From JBBIQS01 sp037442205 (GTDB lineage Bacteria; Myxococcota; Myxococcia; Myxococcales; UBA5297), in the NCBI GenBank assembly GCA_037442205.1, contig JBBIQS010000010.1:57307-121306 (forward strand): a stretch of DNA of 64,000 bases. The letters are read 5' to 3'. Below, piece after piece: positions 16,461 through 25,347 of this stretch. The translations under genes and the position numbers were made by a program. Position 1 is the first letter of the stretch, and every line of letters begins with the position of its first letter. The notes under the pieces were generated by a model, which saw only the letters and a list, made by a program, of their open reading frames with translations, had not been told where the DNA came from and did no database searches.

Positions 16461-17840
16461 TCACGAGTCCTGGACTGGAGCGACCCTCTCGCGAGACGCC
16501 AGGTGCCCGTAGAGGGGAATCCCGGCCAGGGCGATCACTGCTCCGAGCCACAGCGCATTCGCGGTCGCCCCGCCTTCGCACAGCACGGCGATCACCGCCG
16601 AGGCCAGCAGGAACATGGGCGAGAACGAGATGATGATCACGTTCGCCAGACCGCCTGGAATACGGAATGGACGAGGCAGCTCGGGCTCGCGCACGCGCAG
16701 AGCGATCAGCGCCAGGAACTCGAGCAGCAAGCTCAGGCCGTAGAGCACCACGTCGAGCGCCACCAGGCGCTCGAAGCCAATGCCGAGGCATGCCGTGTAG
16801 AGCACGCCGCAGGCCAGGATGGCGACCCGCGGCGTCGACGCCGGGCCGGAGCGGAGCGCGAAGATCCTGGGGAGATAGCCGTCCTCGGCCAGAGCCACCG
16901 GCAGCCGAGAATAGGAAAGGATCAGCGACGCGAACGAGCCAGCGGCCGACACCGCGCCGCCCACGACGACGCCAAGCGCGAGCGCCGGTCCTCCGATCTG
17001 GCTGGCCGCCGCGACCCATGACCCGGTGGTCCAGTCCGACGGATCGACGCCGCCGAGCCTGGCGCCGATCACCGGCAGACAATACGTCGCGGCCACCAGC
17101 ACGAGTGTCCCGAGTATCGCGATGGGATAGGTCCGCTGCGGGCGCTCGACCTCAGATGCGAAGGTCGAGGCATTGTCCCAGCCCATGTAGTTCCACATCG
17201 CGACGAACAGGCCGGACATCAGCCCGGCATCCGCGGGCCGGGCGTCCACGACGACGCGGTCATGGCCGATTCCGATGATCGCGAGCAGCGCGAACGGGAG
17301 CAGCATCCCAGCTCCGAGCCAGAGCGAGCCCTTGCCGACCGCGGCGCTGCCTTTGAAGTTCCAGGCCACGCACGTCGCCACCAGGAGCGCCCCAGCCGCG
17401 AATGCTGGAACGCCCTGGCCAAGCGGGGGCACGAGGCGACCGAGATAGAGCGCGAACAGCGTCGGATAGATCGCCATATCGAAGACGCTGGCGGCGAGCG
17501 ACAGCCACGCCTCCTGGAAACCCCAGAACGGCCCCAGGCCGCGGCGAACCCAGGCGTAGTAGCCGCCCTGGTCAGGCAACGAGCTGGCGAGCTCGCCGAC
17601 CATCAGCGCGGTCGGGAGGCTCCAGGCAAGCGGCGTAATGAGGAGGAGGAAGATCGCGCGATCGTAGCCGGCCTTGGCGATCAACTCTTCGAGGCCATAC
17701 GGACCACCCGAGACGATGAAGTAGGTGGCGGCGATCAGAGGAAGGGACGTCATTCGGCGCGATGCGCCATTCTTGCTGGTCAATTCGTTCAGGCACCTCC
17801 GCCGCGGGGAAGGCTCGCTCCATGCGAGCCGCGCGTGCAT
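16461..17840 (-). CDS. APC-superfamily permease of the polyamine/amino-acid (PUT-like) type
   Basis: A 459-aa inner-membrane transporter with about 12 hydrophobic segments. The first segment reads LPLIAATYFIVSGGPYGLEE, and later PDQGGYYAWVRRGLGPFWGF; these two phrases match the plant PUT/LAT polyamine-uptake transporters and their bacterial relatives more than the ordinary AdiC/LysP groups. Substrate is therefore probably a polyamine or amino acid, but this is inference. The ATG at 17840 is preferred; a TTG at 17906 and an ATG at 17753 (just before the first membrane segment) are alternatives. Third-position G/C bias is somewhat relaxed, as in the neighbouring SecY-like gene. It is convergent with that gene and no operon partner is present. 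Confidence 0.8.
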   Translation of the reverse strand: MHARLAWSEPSPRRRCLNELTSKNGASRRMTSLPLIAATYFIVSGGPYGLEELIAKAGYDRAIFLLLITPLAWSLPTALMVGELASSLPDQGGYYAWVRRGLGPFWGFQEAWLSLAASVFDMAIYPTLFALYLGRLVPPLGQGVPAFAAGALLVATCVAWNFKGSAAVGKGSLWLGAGMLLPFALLAIIGIGHDRVVVDARPADAGLMSGLFVAMWNYMGWDNASTFASEVERPQRTYPIAILGTLVLVAATYCLPVIGARLGGVDPSDWTTGSWVAAASQIGGPALALGVVVGGAVSAAGSFASLILSYSRLPVALAEDGYLPRIFALRSGPASTPRVAILACGVLYTACLGIGFERLVALDVVLYGLSLLLEFLALIALRVREPELPRPFRIPGGLANVIIISFSPMFLLASAVIAVLCEGGATANALWLGAVIALAGIPLYGHLASRERVAPVQDS

Positions 17841-18269
17841 CTGCGATTTGGCGCCATTCCGCCCAGCCGCGCAAGGGTCAGCATCGAATCGACTCGGTGC
17901 TGTCAACGCGGCAGCGGGATGCAGCAGCGGTGCGGTGCGCGGGCCCGGAGACGAGCTCCCTCGGCCGCCGTGCCCGCCCCGAGGAGAGAGCGAAACAGGC
18001 CCGCGCTGCCCGAACTCAGGACACCCAGACTCGATGCGTCCGATTCCAAGACAGGTCGGACGAATTCCAGACAGCGTCGCGACGCGCGCCGAACCGCCCG
18101 TGCCGACAGCGTTTTTACGCCCGAAACGTAACTACAATTGACATCTTCGCCCCGCCCGGCGCTTGAGCACCGCCTGGGGCTGCCGGACGCTAACCTCTCG
18201 AAACTCGGGTGCTTTGTCGGCTGGCACGACAGTTGGAATACGGCCCCTCGTACGAATTGCGAGGACGCC
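17841..18269. other. Divergent intergenic region between permease and metalloprotease
   Basis: About 430 bases without a convincing gene. It has the possible TTG start of the permease (17906), an AT-richer stretch at 18110-18145 that includes TACAAT at 18133-18138 (candidate -10 toward the protease, leader about 130 bases), and the TTGACA string overlapping its end. A short palindromic TCGTACGA lies at 18249-18256. Nothing else recognised. Confidence 0.4.
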
Positions 18270-19778
18270 ATGGACCGCTCGACCCTCTCCACCCGAATCG
18301 CCCTGACCGCGCTGCTGTCGCTGTCTGCCTGCGGCACCGGCATGGTCGAAGAGGAGGCCGGCGCTCAGGCCAGCCGCAACGCCCTCAGCTGGAACGAGTT
18401 CCTCACCAAGGTCTACCGCGAGCCGGCCACCGGGATCTGGATCGTCGACGGCGACACCCCGCTCGACAGCGACAAGAAGCTGGCCGAGTTCTACCAGGAC
18501 GAGGTCCGCGGCCAGAAGCTGATCATCAATCAGACCAACGGCGTCGACACCCGCTGGACCGACGCCCAGAAGCTGCAGCTGACCTACTGCATCTCCAAGA
18601 CCTTCGGCACCCGCCAGGCGGCAGTGATCCAGGCCATGGCCACCGCCACCTCGGCGTGGATGGGCGCGGCCAACGTCAAGTTCGCCTACGTCGCGGCCCA
18701 GGACGCCGCCTGCACCGCCTCCAACGCCCAGGTGCTCTTCGACGTCAACCCGGTCAACGTCAGCGGCCAGTACCTGGCCCGCTCCTTCTTCCCCGGCCAG
18801 GGCCGCTCGACCCGCAACATCCTGATCGACAACAGCACGCCCGACCCCAACTCCGGCGTGCAGTTGGCGGCGGTGCTGCGCCACGAGCTGGGCCACACCC
18901 TCGGCTTCCGCCACGAGCACACCCGCCCCGAGGCCGGCGCCTGCTTCGAGGACAACAGCTGGCGCGCCCTCACCCCCTACGACTCGGCCTCGGTGATGCA
19001 CTACCCGCAGTGCAACGGCACCGGCGGCTGGAACCTGGTCCTCACCAGCAAGGACGTCCAGGGCGCGCAGTCGGTCTACGGCGCTCCGGGCTCGAGCTCG
19101 GGCACGACCACTCCTTCCACTCCCACCACTCCCTCCTCGGGCAACGTCCTGACCCAGACCGCCGCCGGCAACCTGGCCGCCGGGGCCGCGAAGAACATCG
19201 GCCCGATCTCGGTGCAGCCCGGCACCAGCTTCGAGGTGGTGATGACCGGCAGCGGCGACCCCGACCTGTACGTCAACTTCGGCTCGGCCCCCACCGCCAC
19301 CAGCTACGCCTGCCGCCCCTACCTCGACGGCGCCAACGAGAGCTGCCTGCTCACCGTCCCGGCCAGCGCCGTGACCGCCTACGTCACCGTGGTCGGCTAC
19401 TCCGCCTCCACCTACAGCCTGACCATCAAGTACACCAAGGGCTCGGGCCTGCCCTCGACCGCGCCCAGCGGCCCCACCGCCCGCAGCACCTCCTTCGCCG
19501 GCTCGCTGGCCCAGGGCGCCCAGGGCAACCACGGCCCGCTGACCGTGGCTCCCGGGACCACCTTCCAGGTGGTGATGACCGGCAGCGGCGACCCCGACCT
19601 CTACGTCCGCTTCGGCGCCGCCCCCACCCTGCAGGCCTTCGACTGCCGCCCCTACCTGCAGGGCGCCGACGAGACCTGCACCATCACCGTCCCCGCCGGC
19701 CAGACCAAGGCCTACCTGATGGTCGATGCCTACGCCGCCGCCAGCTACAACCTGCAGGTCTCCTACTTCGGCCCGTAG
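18270..19778 (+). CDS. Secreted zinc metalloprotease (M57/HEIGH-like) with two PPC domains
   Basis: A 502-aa exported protease. A lipoprotein-type leader ends LSLSACG (Cys 21). The catalytic zinc site is HELGHTLGFRHEH at residues 205-217, an extended HExxHxxGxxH followed by the Met-turn SVMHYP near residue 243, as in the M57 dual-action HEIGH peptidases of myxobacteria. Two homologous pre-peptidase C-terminal (PPC) domains follow a Ser/Thr/Pro linker; each carries MTGSGDPDLYV and a C-rich YxCRPY repeat, and the two copies are near-identical in these phrases. PPC domains are usually cleaved after export. Start is the ATG directly before the signal. Followed by a strong hairpin terminator. Confidence 0.88.
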   Translation: MDRSTLSTRIALTALLSLSACGTGMVEEEAGAQASRNALSWNEFLTKVYREPATGIWIVDGDTPLDSDKKLAEFYQDEVRGQKLIINQTNGVDTRWTDAQKLQLTYCISKTFGTRQAAVIQAMATATSAWMGAANVKFAYVAAQDAACTASNAQVLFDVNPVNVSGQYLARSFFPGQGRSTRNILIDNSTPDPNSGVQLAAVLRHELGHTLGFRHEHTRPEAGACFEDNSWRALTPYDSASVMHYPQCNGTGGWNLVLTSKDVQGAQSVYGAPGSSSGTTTPSTPTTPSSGNVLTQTAAGNLAAGAAKNIGPISVQPGTSFEVVMTGSGDPDLYVNFGSAPTATSYACRPYLDGANESCLLTVPASAVTAYVTVVGYSASTYSLTIKYTKGSGLPSTAPSGPTARSTSFAGSLAQGAQGNHGPLTVAPGTTFQVVMTGSGDPDLYVRFGAAPTLQAFDCRPYLQGADETCTITVPAGQTKAYLMVDAYAAASYNLQVSYFGP

Positions 19779-19810
19779 CTCGCGACCTCGGTCGTCCTTC
19801 GCAGTCTGCG

Positions 19811-19832
19811 AAGCCCGCCATCTGGCGGGCTT
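19811..19832 (+). terminator. Rho-independent terminator after the metalloprotease
   Basis: AAGCCCGCC, loop ATCT, GGCGGGCTT: a perfect 9-bp stem with a 4-base loop, the 3' arm running into TTTGCTGCTT. Starts 33 bases after the protease stop. Confidence 0.8.
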
Positions 19833-19879
19833 TGCTGCTTCTGGCCGCCGGCGCTCGACCGTGGTATCGCCGCGCTCGA

Positions 19880-20641
19880 ATGAGCGAGCGGGCCGTGTAC
19901 GACATCGTCTGCCTGAGCTTCCTCGGCGCCGGCGCCGCGGTCTTCGTCGCCCTGTTCTTCATCGCCGCGCCCTACGGCCGCCACTTCCGCGGCGGCTGGG
20001 GACCGAAGTTCCCGGCGAGCTGGGGCTGGCTGGTGATGGAGTCGGTCTCGTCGCTGGGATTCCTCGGCTGGTACCTGGCGGGAGAGCCATCGCACACCGG
20101 CAGCGCCGCCGGGATCGCCTTGCTGATCCTGTGGCAGGCCCACTACGCCCACCGGGCCTTCATCTATCCGTTCACCCGGCGCGGCGGGCGCCGCGAGATG
20201 CCGCTGTCGGTGGTGGCGATGGGGTTGGCCTTCAACCTGGGCAACGCCTACCTCAACGCGCGCTGGCTCTATGAGCTGGGGCCGGTGCCCGCGCTGGGGC
20301 TGAATCCCCACACCGTGATCGGCCTGGCGCTCTACGCCGCCGGCTACCTCGTCAACCGCCAGGCCGACGCCATCCTGCGTGAGCTGCGCCGGCCCGAGGA
20401 GCAGGGCTACCGGATCCCCTACGGCGGCGCCTACCGCTGGATCAGCTGCCCCAACTACCTGGGCGAGTGCGTGGAGTGGATCGGCTGGGCCATCCTCACC
20501 TGGTCGCCGGGCGGGGCAGTCTTCGCGCTGTGGACCGTCGCCAACCTGGCCCCGCGAGCCCGCTCCCACCACCGCTGGTACCAGAAGACGTTCCCCGACT
20601 ATCCGCGCGAGCGGCGGGCGATGGTGCCGTTCATCTTCTGA
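19880..20641 (+). CDS. Steroid 5-alpha-reductase-family membrane protein
   Basis: A 253-aa polytopic membrane protein. The C-terminal third carries the family signature: NRQADAILRELR, then IPYGGAYRWISCPNYLGE, and the final HHRWYQKTFPDYPRERRAMVPFIF shown here in parts (HHRWYQKTFPDYP, RRAMVPFIF). These match the NADPH-binding end of 5-alpha-reductase/DUF1295 enzymes, which reduce 3-oxo double bonds of sterols or long lipids. Bacterial substrates are not known; some myxobacteria make sterols, so a sterol role is possible but unsupported here. The ATG at 19880 has TATCGC 9 bases before and no clear ribosome site. It is convergent with the SDR gene that follows with a 7-base gap. Confidence 0.83.
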   Translation: MSERAVYDIVCLSFLGAGAAVFVALFFIAAPYGRHFRGGWGPKFPASWGWLVMESVSSLGFLGWYLAGEPSHTGSAAGIALLILWQAHYAHRAFIYPFTRRGGRREMPLSVVAMGLAFNLGNAYLNARWLYELGPVPALGLNPHTVIGLALYAAGYLVNRQADAILRELRRPEEQGYRIPYGGAYRWISCPNYLGECVEWIGWAILTWSPGGAVFALWTVANLAPRARSHHRWYQKTFPDYPRERRAMVPFIF

Positions 20642-20648
20642 GCCGGAA

Positions 20649-21452
20649 TCAGCCGCGCTTGAGCGCGCCCACTCGCAGGATGGCCTGCTTGACCATCGCC
20701 CGAGGCATGGTCCGCCCGGCCGCGGCCAGCACCTTGTTGTGCAACCCGGGGATCACCACCACCGATCCCCTGCCCAGCGCCTTGAGCGAAGCTGCCACCA
20801 CCTGATCGGCGTTCATCCACAGCAGCTTGGGCGCCTTTGGCTTCATGTTCGCCCGCTGGTGGAACTCGGAGCGGGTCAGGCCCGGGCAGAGCGCCTGCAC
20901 CTCGACCCCGGTCCCCGCCAACTCCAGCGCCAGGCCGGAGCTGAACGTGTTGAGGTAGCCCTTGGTCGCGGCGTAGGTCACTCGCCCCGGGCCGGGGCCG
21001 AAGGCGCTGATCGAGGAGACGTTGACGATGCTCCCCCTGCCCGCCTCGAGCATCGCCGGCAGCGCCGCCCGGCTCAGCCGCACCGGCACCACCACGTGCA
21101 GCCGGATCATCCGCTCGTGCTCGTCGGCGCCGGCCTCGACGAACCTGGTCCCGAAGCCGAAGCCGGCGTTGTTCACCAGCACGGCCAGCGGGCCGGCGCC
21201 GGCGATGAACCGCTCCACCTCGGCCAGCCCCGCCGGATCCACCAGGTCGGCCGCCAGCACCTCGACCGAGTTGCCGTGCTCCTGGCTGAGCGAACGGGCG
21301 AGCTCGAGGAGCCGCTCCCGGTCGCGGGCCACCAGCACCAGGTCGTGGCCGCGGGAGGCCAACTGGCGGGCGAACTCGGCCCCGATCCCGGCCGAGGCCC
21401 CGGTGATCAGCGCCGGCTTGTTCAACGATTTTGACTTGCGTTTCTTGGCCAT
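20649..21452 (-). CDS. Short-chain dehydrogenase/reductase (classical SDR)
   Basis: A 267-aa cytoplasmic NAD(P)H oxidoreductase. After a basic N-terminus come the cofactor motif ITGASAGIGAEFA, the NNAG motif in VLVNNAGFGFGTRF, the catalytic Ser in VNVSSISAFG and YAATKGYL (Tyr-x3-Lys). VARDRERL after the second strand, with Arg positions, suggests NADP(H). The sequence looks like the DltE/YqjQ-type cluster of SDRs often annotated only as SDR family. Substrate cannot be told. It is divergent from ilvE with a 247-base spacer, in which GGCCCCTCC/GGGAGGGCC forms an imperfect hairpin just upstream of this ATG. Confidence 0.9.
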   Translation of the reverse strand: MAKKRKSKSLNKPALITGASAGIGAEFARQLASRGHDLVLVARDRERLLELARSLSQEHGNSVEVLAADLVDPAGLAEVERFIAGAGPLAVLVNNAGFGFGTRFVEAGADEHERMIRLHVVVPVRLSRAALPAMLEAGRGSIVNVSSISAFGPGPGRVTYAATKGYLNTFSSGLALELAGTGVEVQALCPGLTRSEFHQRANMKPKAPKLLWMNADQVVAASLKALGRGSVVVIPGLHNKVLAAAGRTMPRAMVKQAILRVGALKRG

Positions 21453-21699
21453 GGCCCCTCCGGTCGCGGGAGGGCCAAGGATGCCCGAGCGGCGCCCGAA
21501 CTCAAGGCCCGACGCGCCCGCCGCGACATTGCCCTCGGTCCGGCGTCGTGGCTAAATCCTCGGCGACCGCTCCCTCGCGCCCGATCCTGGCGAGCGCACT
21601 GGGAAGAGCCAGAGAATCTGGCGGGCTGGCGGGGACTCACCAGCCTTCGACAACTCCGGCGCGGAAACCCGCCGGGCCACCGCATCAAGGCGAGCAGCC

Positions 21700-22818
21700 A
21701 TGAGCGACCTCAAGATCGACATCCGCCGCGTGCGCGCCGAGCACCAGCGCGCCAAGCCCACCGACGTCAAGAAGCTCGGCTTCGGCCGCTACTTCACCGA
21801 CCACTTCTTCGCCACCGAGTTCGACCGCTTCGAAGGCTGGCACCTGACCCGGGTCGAGCCGATGCGCCACCTGCACATCGACCCGGCGGCGATCTGCCTG
21901 CACTACGGCCAGGAGGTGTTCGAGGGGCTCAAGGCCTACCGCGGCAAGGACAACGGCATCTACCTCTTCCGCTGGCAGAAGAACGCCGAGCGGCTGCGCA
22001 ACAGCTGTAGCCGGCTGATGATGGAGTCGGTGGACGCCGAGTTCTTCGGCCGGGCGATCAAGGCCCTGACCCTGCTGGAGAAGGACTGGATTCCCCAGGA
22101 CAAGAGCTGCTCGCTCTACCTGCGCCCGACGCTGATCGCCACCGACCCGTACCTGGGGGTGCGCCCCGGCGACGAGTACGCCTTCTACGTGATCTGCGGC
22201 CCGGTGGGCGCCTACTACCCCGAGGGCTTCAACCCGGTGCGGATCTGGGTCTCGGAGGAGGACGTGCGCGCGGTGCGCGGCGGCCTGGGCGAGGCCAAGA
22301 CCGCCGCCAACTACGCCCACAGCCTGCACGCCCAGAAGAAGGCCGCCTCCCTCGGCTACAACCAGGTCCTGTGGCTCGACGCCCTCGAGCACCGCTACGT
22401 CGAGGAAGTCGGGACCATGAACATCTTCTTCGCCTTCAAGGACGAGCTGGTCACCCCGCCCTTGGCCGGGACCATCCTCCCCGGCGTCACCCGGGACAGC
22501 GTGATCCAGATCGCCAGGCACTGGGGGCTGAAGGTCACCGAGCGGCCGATCACCATCGACGAGGTGGTGGAGTGCGCCAAGACCGGGGCGCTGACCGAGG
22601 CCTTCGGCACCGGGACCGCGGCGGTGGTCTCGCCGGTGGGCGTGCTCAGCTACAAGGGCAGCGAGGTGGCCATCGGCGGCAAGAAGGTCGGCCCCCTCGC
22701 CCAGCGCTTCTACGACTTCCTCACCCGGCTCCAGCACGGCGAGGAGGAAGACGTCTTCGGCTGGGTCGAGCGGATCGACCACCTCAAGCTCGAGGAGCTG
22801 GCCGCTTGGAAGGCCTGA
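21700..22818 (+). CDS. ilvE: Branched-chain amino-acid aminotransferase
   Basis: Transfers the amino group between glutamate and the keto acids of Val, Leu and Ile; PLP enzyme of fold class IV, cytoplasmic. The 372-aa sequence is of the eukaryotic-like longer BCAT type: YGQEVFEGLKAYRG, RLMMESVD, LYLRPTLIAT, the lysine in GEAKTAANYAHSLHAQ (the PLP Schiff-base Lys), GYNQVLWLDA and GTMNIFF, EAFGTGTAAVVSPVG. All landmarks are present. The stop overlaps the ATG of the next gene (TGATG), an unexpected coupling of a metabolic enzyme with a surface lipoprotein. No leader peptide rich in branched-chain residues or T-box was seen in the upstream 247 bases. Confidence 0.95.
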   Translation: MSDLKIDIRRVRAEHQRAKPTDVKKLGFGRYFTDHFFATEFDRFEGWHLTRVEPMRHLHIDPAAICLHYGQEVFEGLKAYRGKDNGIYLFRWQKNAERLRNSCSRLMMESVDAEFFGRAIKALTLLEKDWIPQDKSCSLYLRPTLIATDPYLGVRPGDEYAFYVICGPVGAYYPEGFNPVRIWVSEEDVRAVRGGLGEAKTAANYAHSLHAQKKAASLGYNQVLWLDALEHRYVEEVGTMNIFFAFKDELVTPPLAGTILPGVTRDSVIQIARHWGLKVTERPITIDEVVECAKTGALTEAFGTGTAAVVSPVGVLSYKGSEVAIGGKKVGPLAQRFYDFLTRLQHGEEEDVFGWVERIDHLKLEELAAWKA

Positions 22819-24077
22819 TGCCCCGGCGCCTCGCTGGACTGCTGCTCGCCCAGCTGGTTCTCGGCAGCGGCTGCGAGCTGCTGCTGAGCGGGAACACCGA
22901 GGCCGACGCCGGCAGCTCCGCCTCCGACCCAGACTCGGGAATCGCCCAGGGCGGCGGAGACGCCGGCCCCGGCGGCTGCCAGCCTCCCTCGTACGCCTGC
23001 GGCCAGGGCTGCTGCCCGGGGGCCATCGCCGCCGGCGGCGAACACAGCTGCGCCACCAACGCCGGCGGGGCGGTGCTGTGCTGGGGCAAGAACACCTCCT
23101 ACGCGCTGGGCGACGGCACCACCAACGCCCAGCCGAGGCCGCACCCGGTCTCCGGCCTGAGTGCGGGAGTGGTCGCGCTGTCCGCGGGCTACGACGGCCA
23201 CACCTGCGCCATCACCACCTCCGGCGCCCTCCTGTGCTGGGGCTACAACTTCTTCGGCGAGGTCGGCAACAACACCCACTCCGACGTCCCGACCCCGACC
23301 GCGGTGATGGGGCTCAGCTCGGGCGTCGGCGCCGTGGCCGCCGGCGCCAACCACACCTGCGCGGTGGTGTCCGGCGCCGCCAAGTGCTGGGGAATGAACA
23401 ACTTCGGCCAGCTGGGCAACGGCCTGACTCCCAATCCCAGCTACAAGCCCTACCAGGTCCCGGGGTTGACCTCGGGAGTGGTGGCAGTCGCGGCCGGAGA
23501 GCGCAACAGCTGCGCGGTCACCGACCAGGGAGCGCTGTTGTGCTGGGGGACCGATCAGCTGGGAGAGCTGGGCGACGGGCTGATGACCCAGCAGGACACC
23601 CCCTACGACGTCCCCGGGCTGCAGTTCGGGGTCGCTTCGGTCGCCTTCGGCCAGCTGCACGCCTGCGCGGCGATGAAGTCGGGCGCGGTCCAGTGCTGGG
23701 GCTACAACTCCAACGGCCAGATCGGCGACGGCAGCGTCAAGACCGCCTACCAGCCGACTACGATCAAAGGGCTCAGCGGCGCGGTGGCGGTCTCCGCCGG
23801 CACCTGCCACAGCTGCGCGCTGCTCGGCACCGGCGAGGTGTCGTGCTGGGGCTGCAACGCCGAGGGTGAGCTGGGCGACGGCTCGACCGTCGAGTCCCAC
23901 GTGCCGGTGATGGTCAAGGGGCTCTCCGGAGTCATCGCCATCTCGGTGGGCTGGGCCCACACCTGCGCCCGCAAGTCCGACGGCAGCGTCTGGTGCTGGG
24001 GCGACAACAGCGCCGGGCAGGTCGAGGCGGCGGCCCCGGTCCCGGCGAAGGAGCCCTGGCAGATCCAAGGGCTGTGA
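22818..24077 (+). CDS. Secreted RCC1-repeat lipoprotein
   Basis: A 419-aa surface lipoprotein. A leader ending LVLGSGC (lipobox) is followed by an Asp/Ala/Gly-rich tether (EADAGSSASDPDSG) and then about seven RCC1-type blades. Each blade has the pattern VAAGxxHTCAV-x-GALLCWG-x-N-x-GQLG, for example SCAVTDQGALLCWG and CAVVSGAAKCWGMNN, so every blade carries a paired Cys that could form disulphides outside the cell. RCC1 propellers with this Cys-rich pattern are expanded in myxobacteria and relatives; their role is not known. It begins inside the last codon of ilvE (TGATG), so is translated after it. Starts with the ATG at 22818. Confidence 0.86.
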   Translation: MPRRLAGLLLAQLVLGSGCELLLSGNTEADAGSSASDPDSGIAQGGGDAGPGGCQPPSYACGQGCCPGAIAAGGEHSCATNAGGAVLCWGKNTSYALGDGTTNAQPRPHPVSGLSAGVVALSAGYDGHTCAITTSGALLCWGYNFFGEVGNNTHSDVPTPTAVMGLSSGVGAVAAGANHTCAVVSGAAKCWGMNNFGQLGNGLTPNPSYKPYQVPGLTSGVVAVAAGERNSCAVTDQGALLCWGTDQLGELGDGLMTQQDTPYDVPGLQFGVASVAFGQLHACAAMKSGAVQCWGYNSNGQIGDGSVKTAYQPTTIKGLSGAVAVSAGTCHSCALLGTGEVSCWGCNAEGELGDGSTVESHVPVMVKGLSGVIAISVGWAHTCARKSDGSVWCWGDNSAGQVEAAAPVPAKEPWQIQGL

Positions 24078-24090
24078 GCGGCGGCTTCGG

Positions 24091-25179
24091 CTACGGCAGC
24101 CAGGCGAAGTACTGGTGCAGGTTGAGCCGGCTGACCAGGTCGGTCTGGGCCCAGACGTAGTAGCCGCCTCCGCCGAGCATCGACAGCAGCGTGGCGGCGA
24201 TGGCCAGCCTGCGCCCCAGCCGCCGCGGCTTGAGCTCCTCGAAGCTGGTCTCGGCCAGCTCGGCGGCGTTCATGCAGGTCAAGGCCTCGGTCTCACTGAT
24301 CTTTCCCTGCGCCCGCAGGAACCCGATCAGCCGCTGCCGGTGGTTGGCCCGGGCTCCCGACCTCTGCAGCAGCATCTCCAACTCCTGGCGCAGGTCGGCC
24401 GCGGTCTTGAAGCGCTTCTTGGGAGACAGCTGCAGGCAGCGCTCGATGATCCGGCGCAGTCCCTTGGGCAGCTCGGGGGCCAGCTTCTTCAGCGGCTGCC
24501 ACTTGCCGGAGAGGATGTTGGCGAAGGCCTTCTGGGGATCGGCCCCGGCGAAGGGGTTGGTGCCGGTGGCGCACTCGTAGAGCGTCACGCCCAGCGAGTA
24601 GAGGTCGCTCTGGCCGTCGGCCTTCTGCCCCTTGAGCGTCTCCGGGGGCATGTAGCTGGGCGTGCCGACCGCGAACCCGGTCTTGGTCAGGTCGTTGAGC
24701 AGCTGGTCGCGGGCGATGCCGAAGTCCATCAGCATCACCTCGCCCAGCTTGCTGATCATCAGGTTGGCCGGCTTGAGGTCGCGGTGGATCAGCTTGTGGT
24801 GGTGGGCGTGCTCCAGCGCCGCCGCCACCCGCATCCCCAGGATCGCCACCACGTCCCAGGGCAGCGGGCCGTCCTTGATCAGCGAGTGCAGCGTCACCCC
24901 GTTCACGTACTCCAGCACCATGTAGAGCTTCTCGGCGCTCATGAACAGGTCGTGGACCCCGACGATGCTCTCGTGCTTGAGCTGGGCCAGCGCCATCCCC
25001 TCGCGGCGGAAGCGCTCGATGGCCTCGTGGTCCTTGGCGCTGCGGCTGACCAGCTCCTTGATCGCCACCTCGCGCTGCAGCACCTCGTGGATGGCGTGCC
25101 ACACCACCCCCATGCCGCCCTTGCCCAGCTCGTCGAGCAGCCGATAGGGACCGATGCGTTTGCGCTGGGTCTTGGCCAA
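24091..25179 (-). CDS. Hanks-type serine/threonine protein kinase with C-terminal membrane anchor
   Basis: A 362-aa kinase. Domain features in order: glycine loop LGKGGMGVVW, Lys in VAIKEL, the catalytic loop HRDLKPANLM, DFGIA (metal Asp), GTPSYMPPE (activation loop end) and SDLYSLGVTLYE. After the kinase (about residue 275) comes a segment with FLRAQGKISETEALTC, then a single membrane helix (IAATLLSMLGGGGYYVWA) and a short extracytoplasmic tail. All catalytic residues are present. RD-type, so likely activated by autophosphorylation. GGAGGA lies before the ATG at 25179, and CATAAT at 25206-25211 fits a -10. Partner substrates are unknown; the gene is alone and convergent with the RCC1 lipoprotein. 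Confidence 0.94.
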   Translation of the reverse strand: MAKTQRKRIGPYRLLDELGKGGMGVVWHAIHEVLQREVAIKELVSRSAKDHEAIERFRREGMALAQLKHESIVGVHDLFMSAEKLYMVLEYVNGVTLHSLIKDGPLPWDVVAILGMRVAAALEHAHHHKLIHRDLKPANLMISKLGEVMLMDFGIARDQLLNDLTKTGFAVGTPSYMPPETLKGQKADGQSDLYSLGVTLYECATGTNPFAGADPQKAFANILSGKWQPLKKLAPELPKGLRRIIERCLQLSPKKRFKTAADLRQELEMLLQRSGARANHRQRLIGFLRAQGKISETEALTCMNAAELAETSFEELKPRRLGRRLAIAATLLSMLGGGGYYVWAQTDLVSRLNLHQYFAWLP

Positions 25180-25205
25180 AGGAGTCCTCCGACGGTGCGG
25201 GGTCC

Positions 25206-25211
25206 ATTATG
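25206..25211 (-). promoter_or_regulatory. Candidate -10 element for the serine/threonine kinase
   Basis: CATAAT on the minus strand, about 27 bases before the ATG at 25179, leaving a short leader that contains a good GGAGGA ribosome site. Confidence 0.45.
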
Positions 25212-25347
25212 GCAGCCGGGGCGACGGCGCCAAGGGGCCTGGATGGCCCCGGCCGCCGCTTGGTTGACCGGACTGCGCAGGCGGCGGGCACCTTGTCTTT
25301 CTCGGGCCTTTCAGGCAGGAATGGCCTCCTGCTGCGGAGGCCCTGCG

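Noticed and set aside
18133..18145. TTGACA as a -35 box for the metalloprotease
   Set aside because: No -10 hexamer at 16-18 bases downstream; the string overlaps a TACAAT that fits a -10 better.
21453..21699. T-box or attenuator leader before ilvE
   Set aside because: No leader peptide with branched-chain codons and no T-box core sequence was found.
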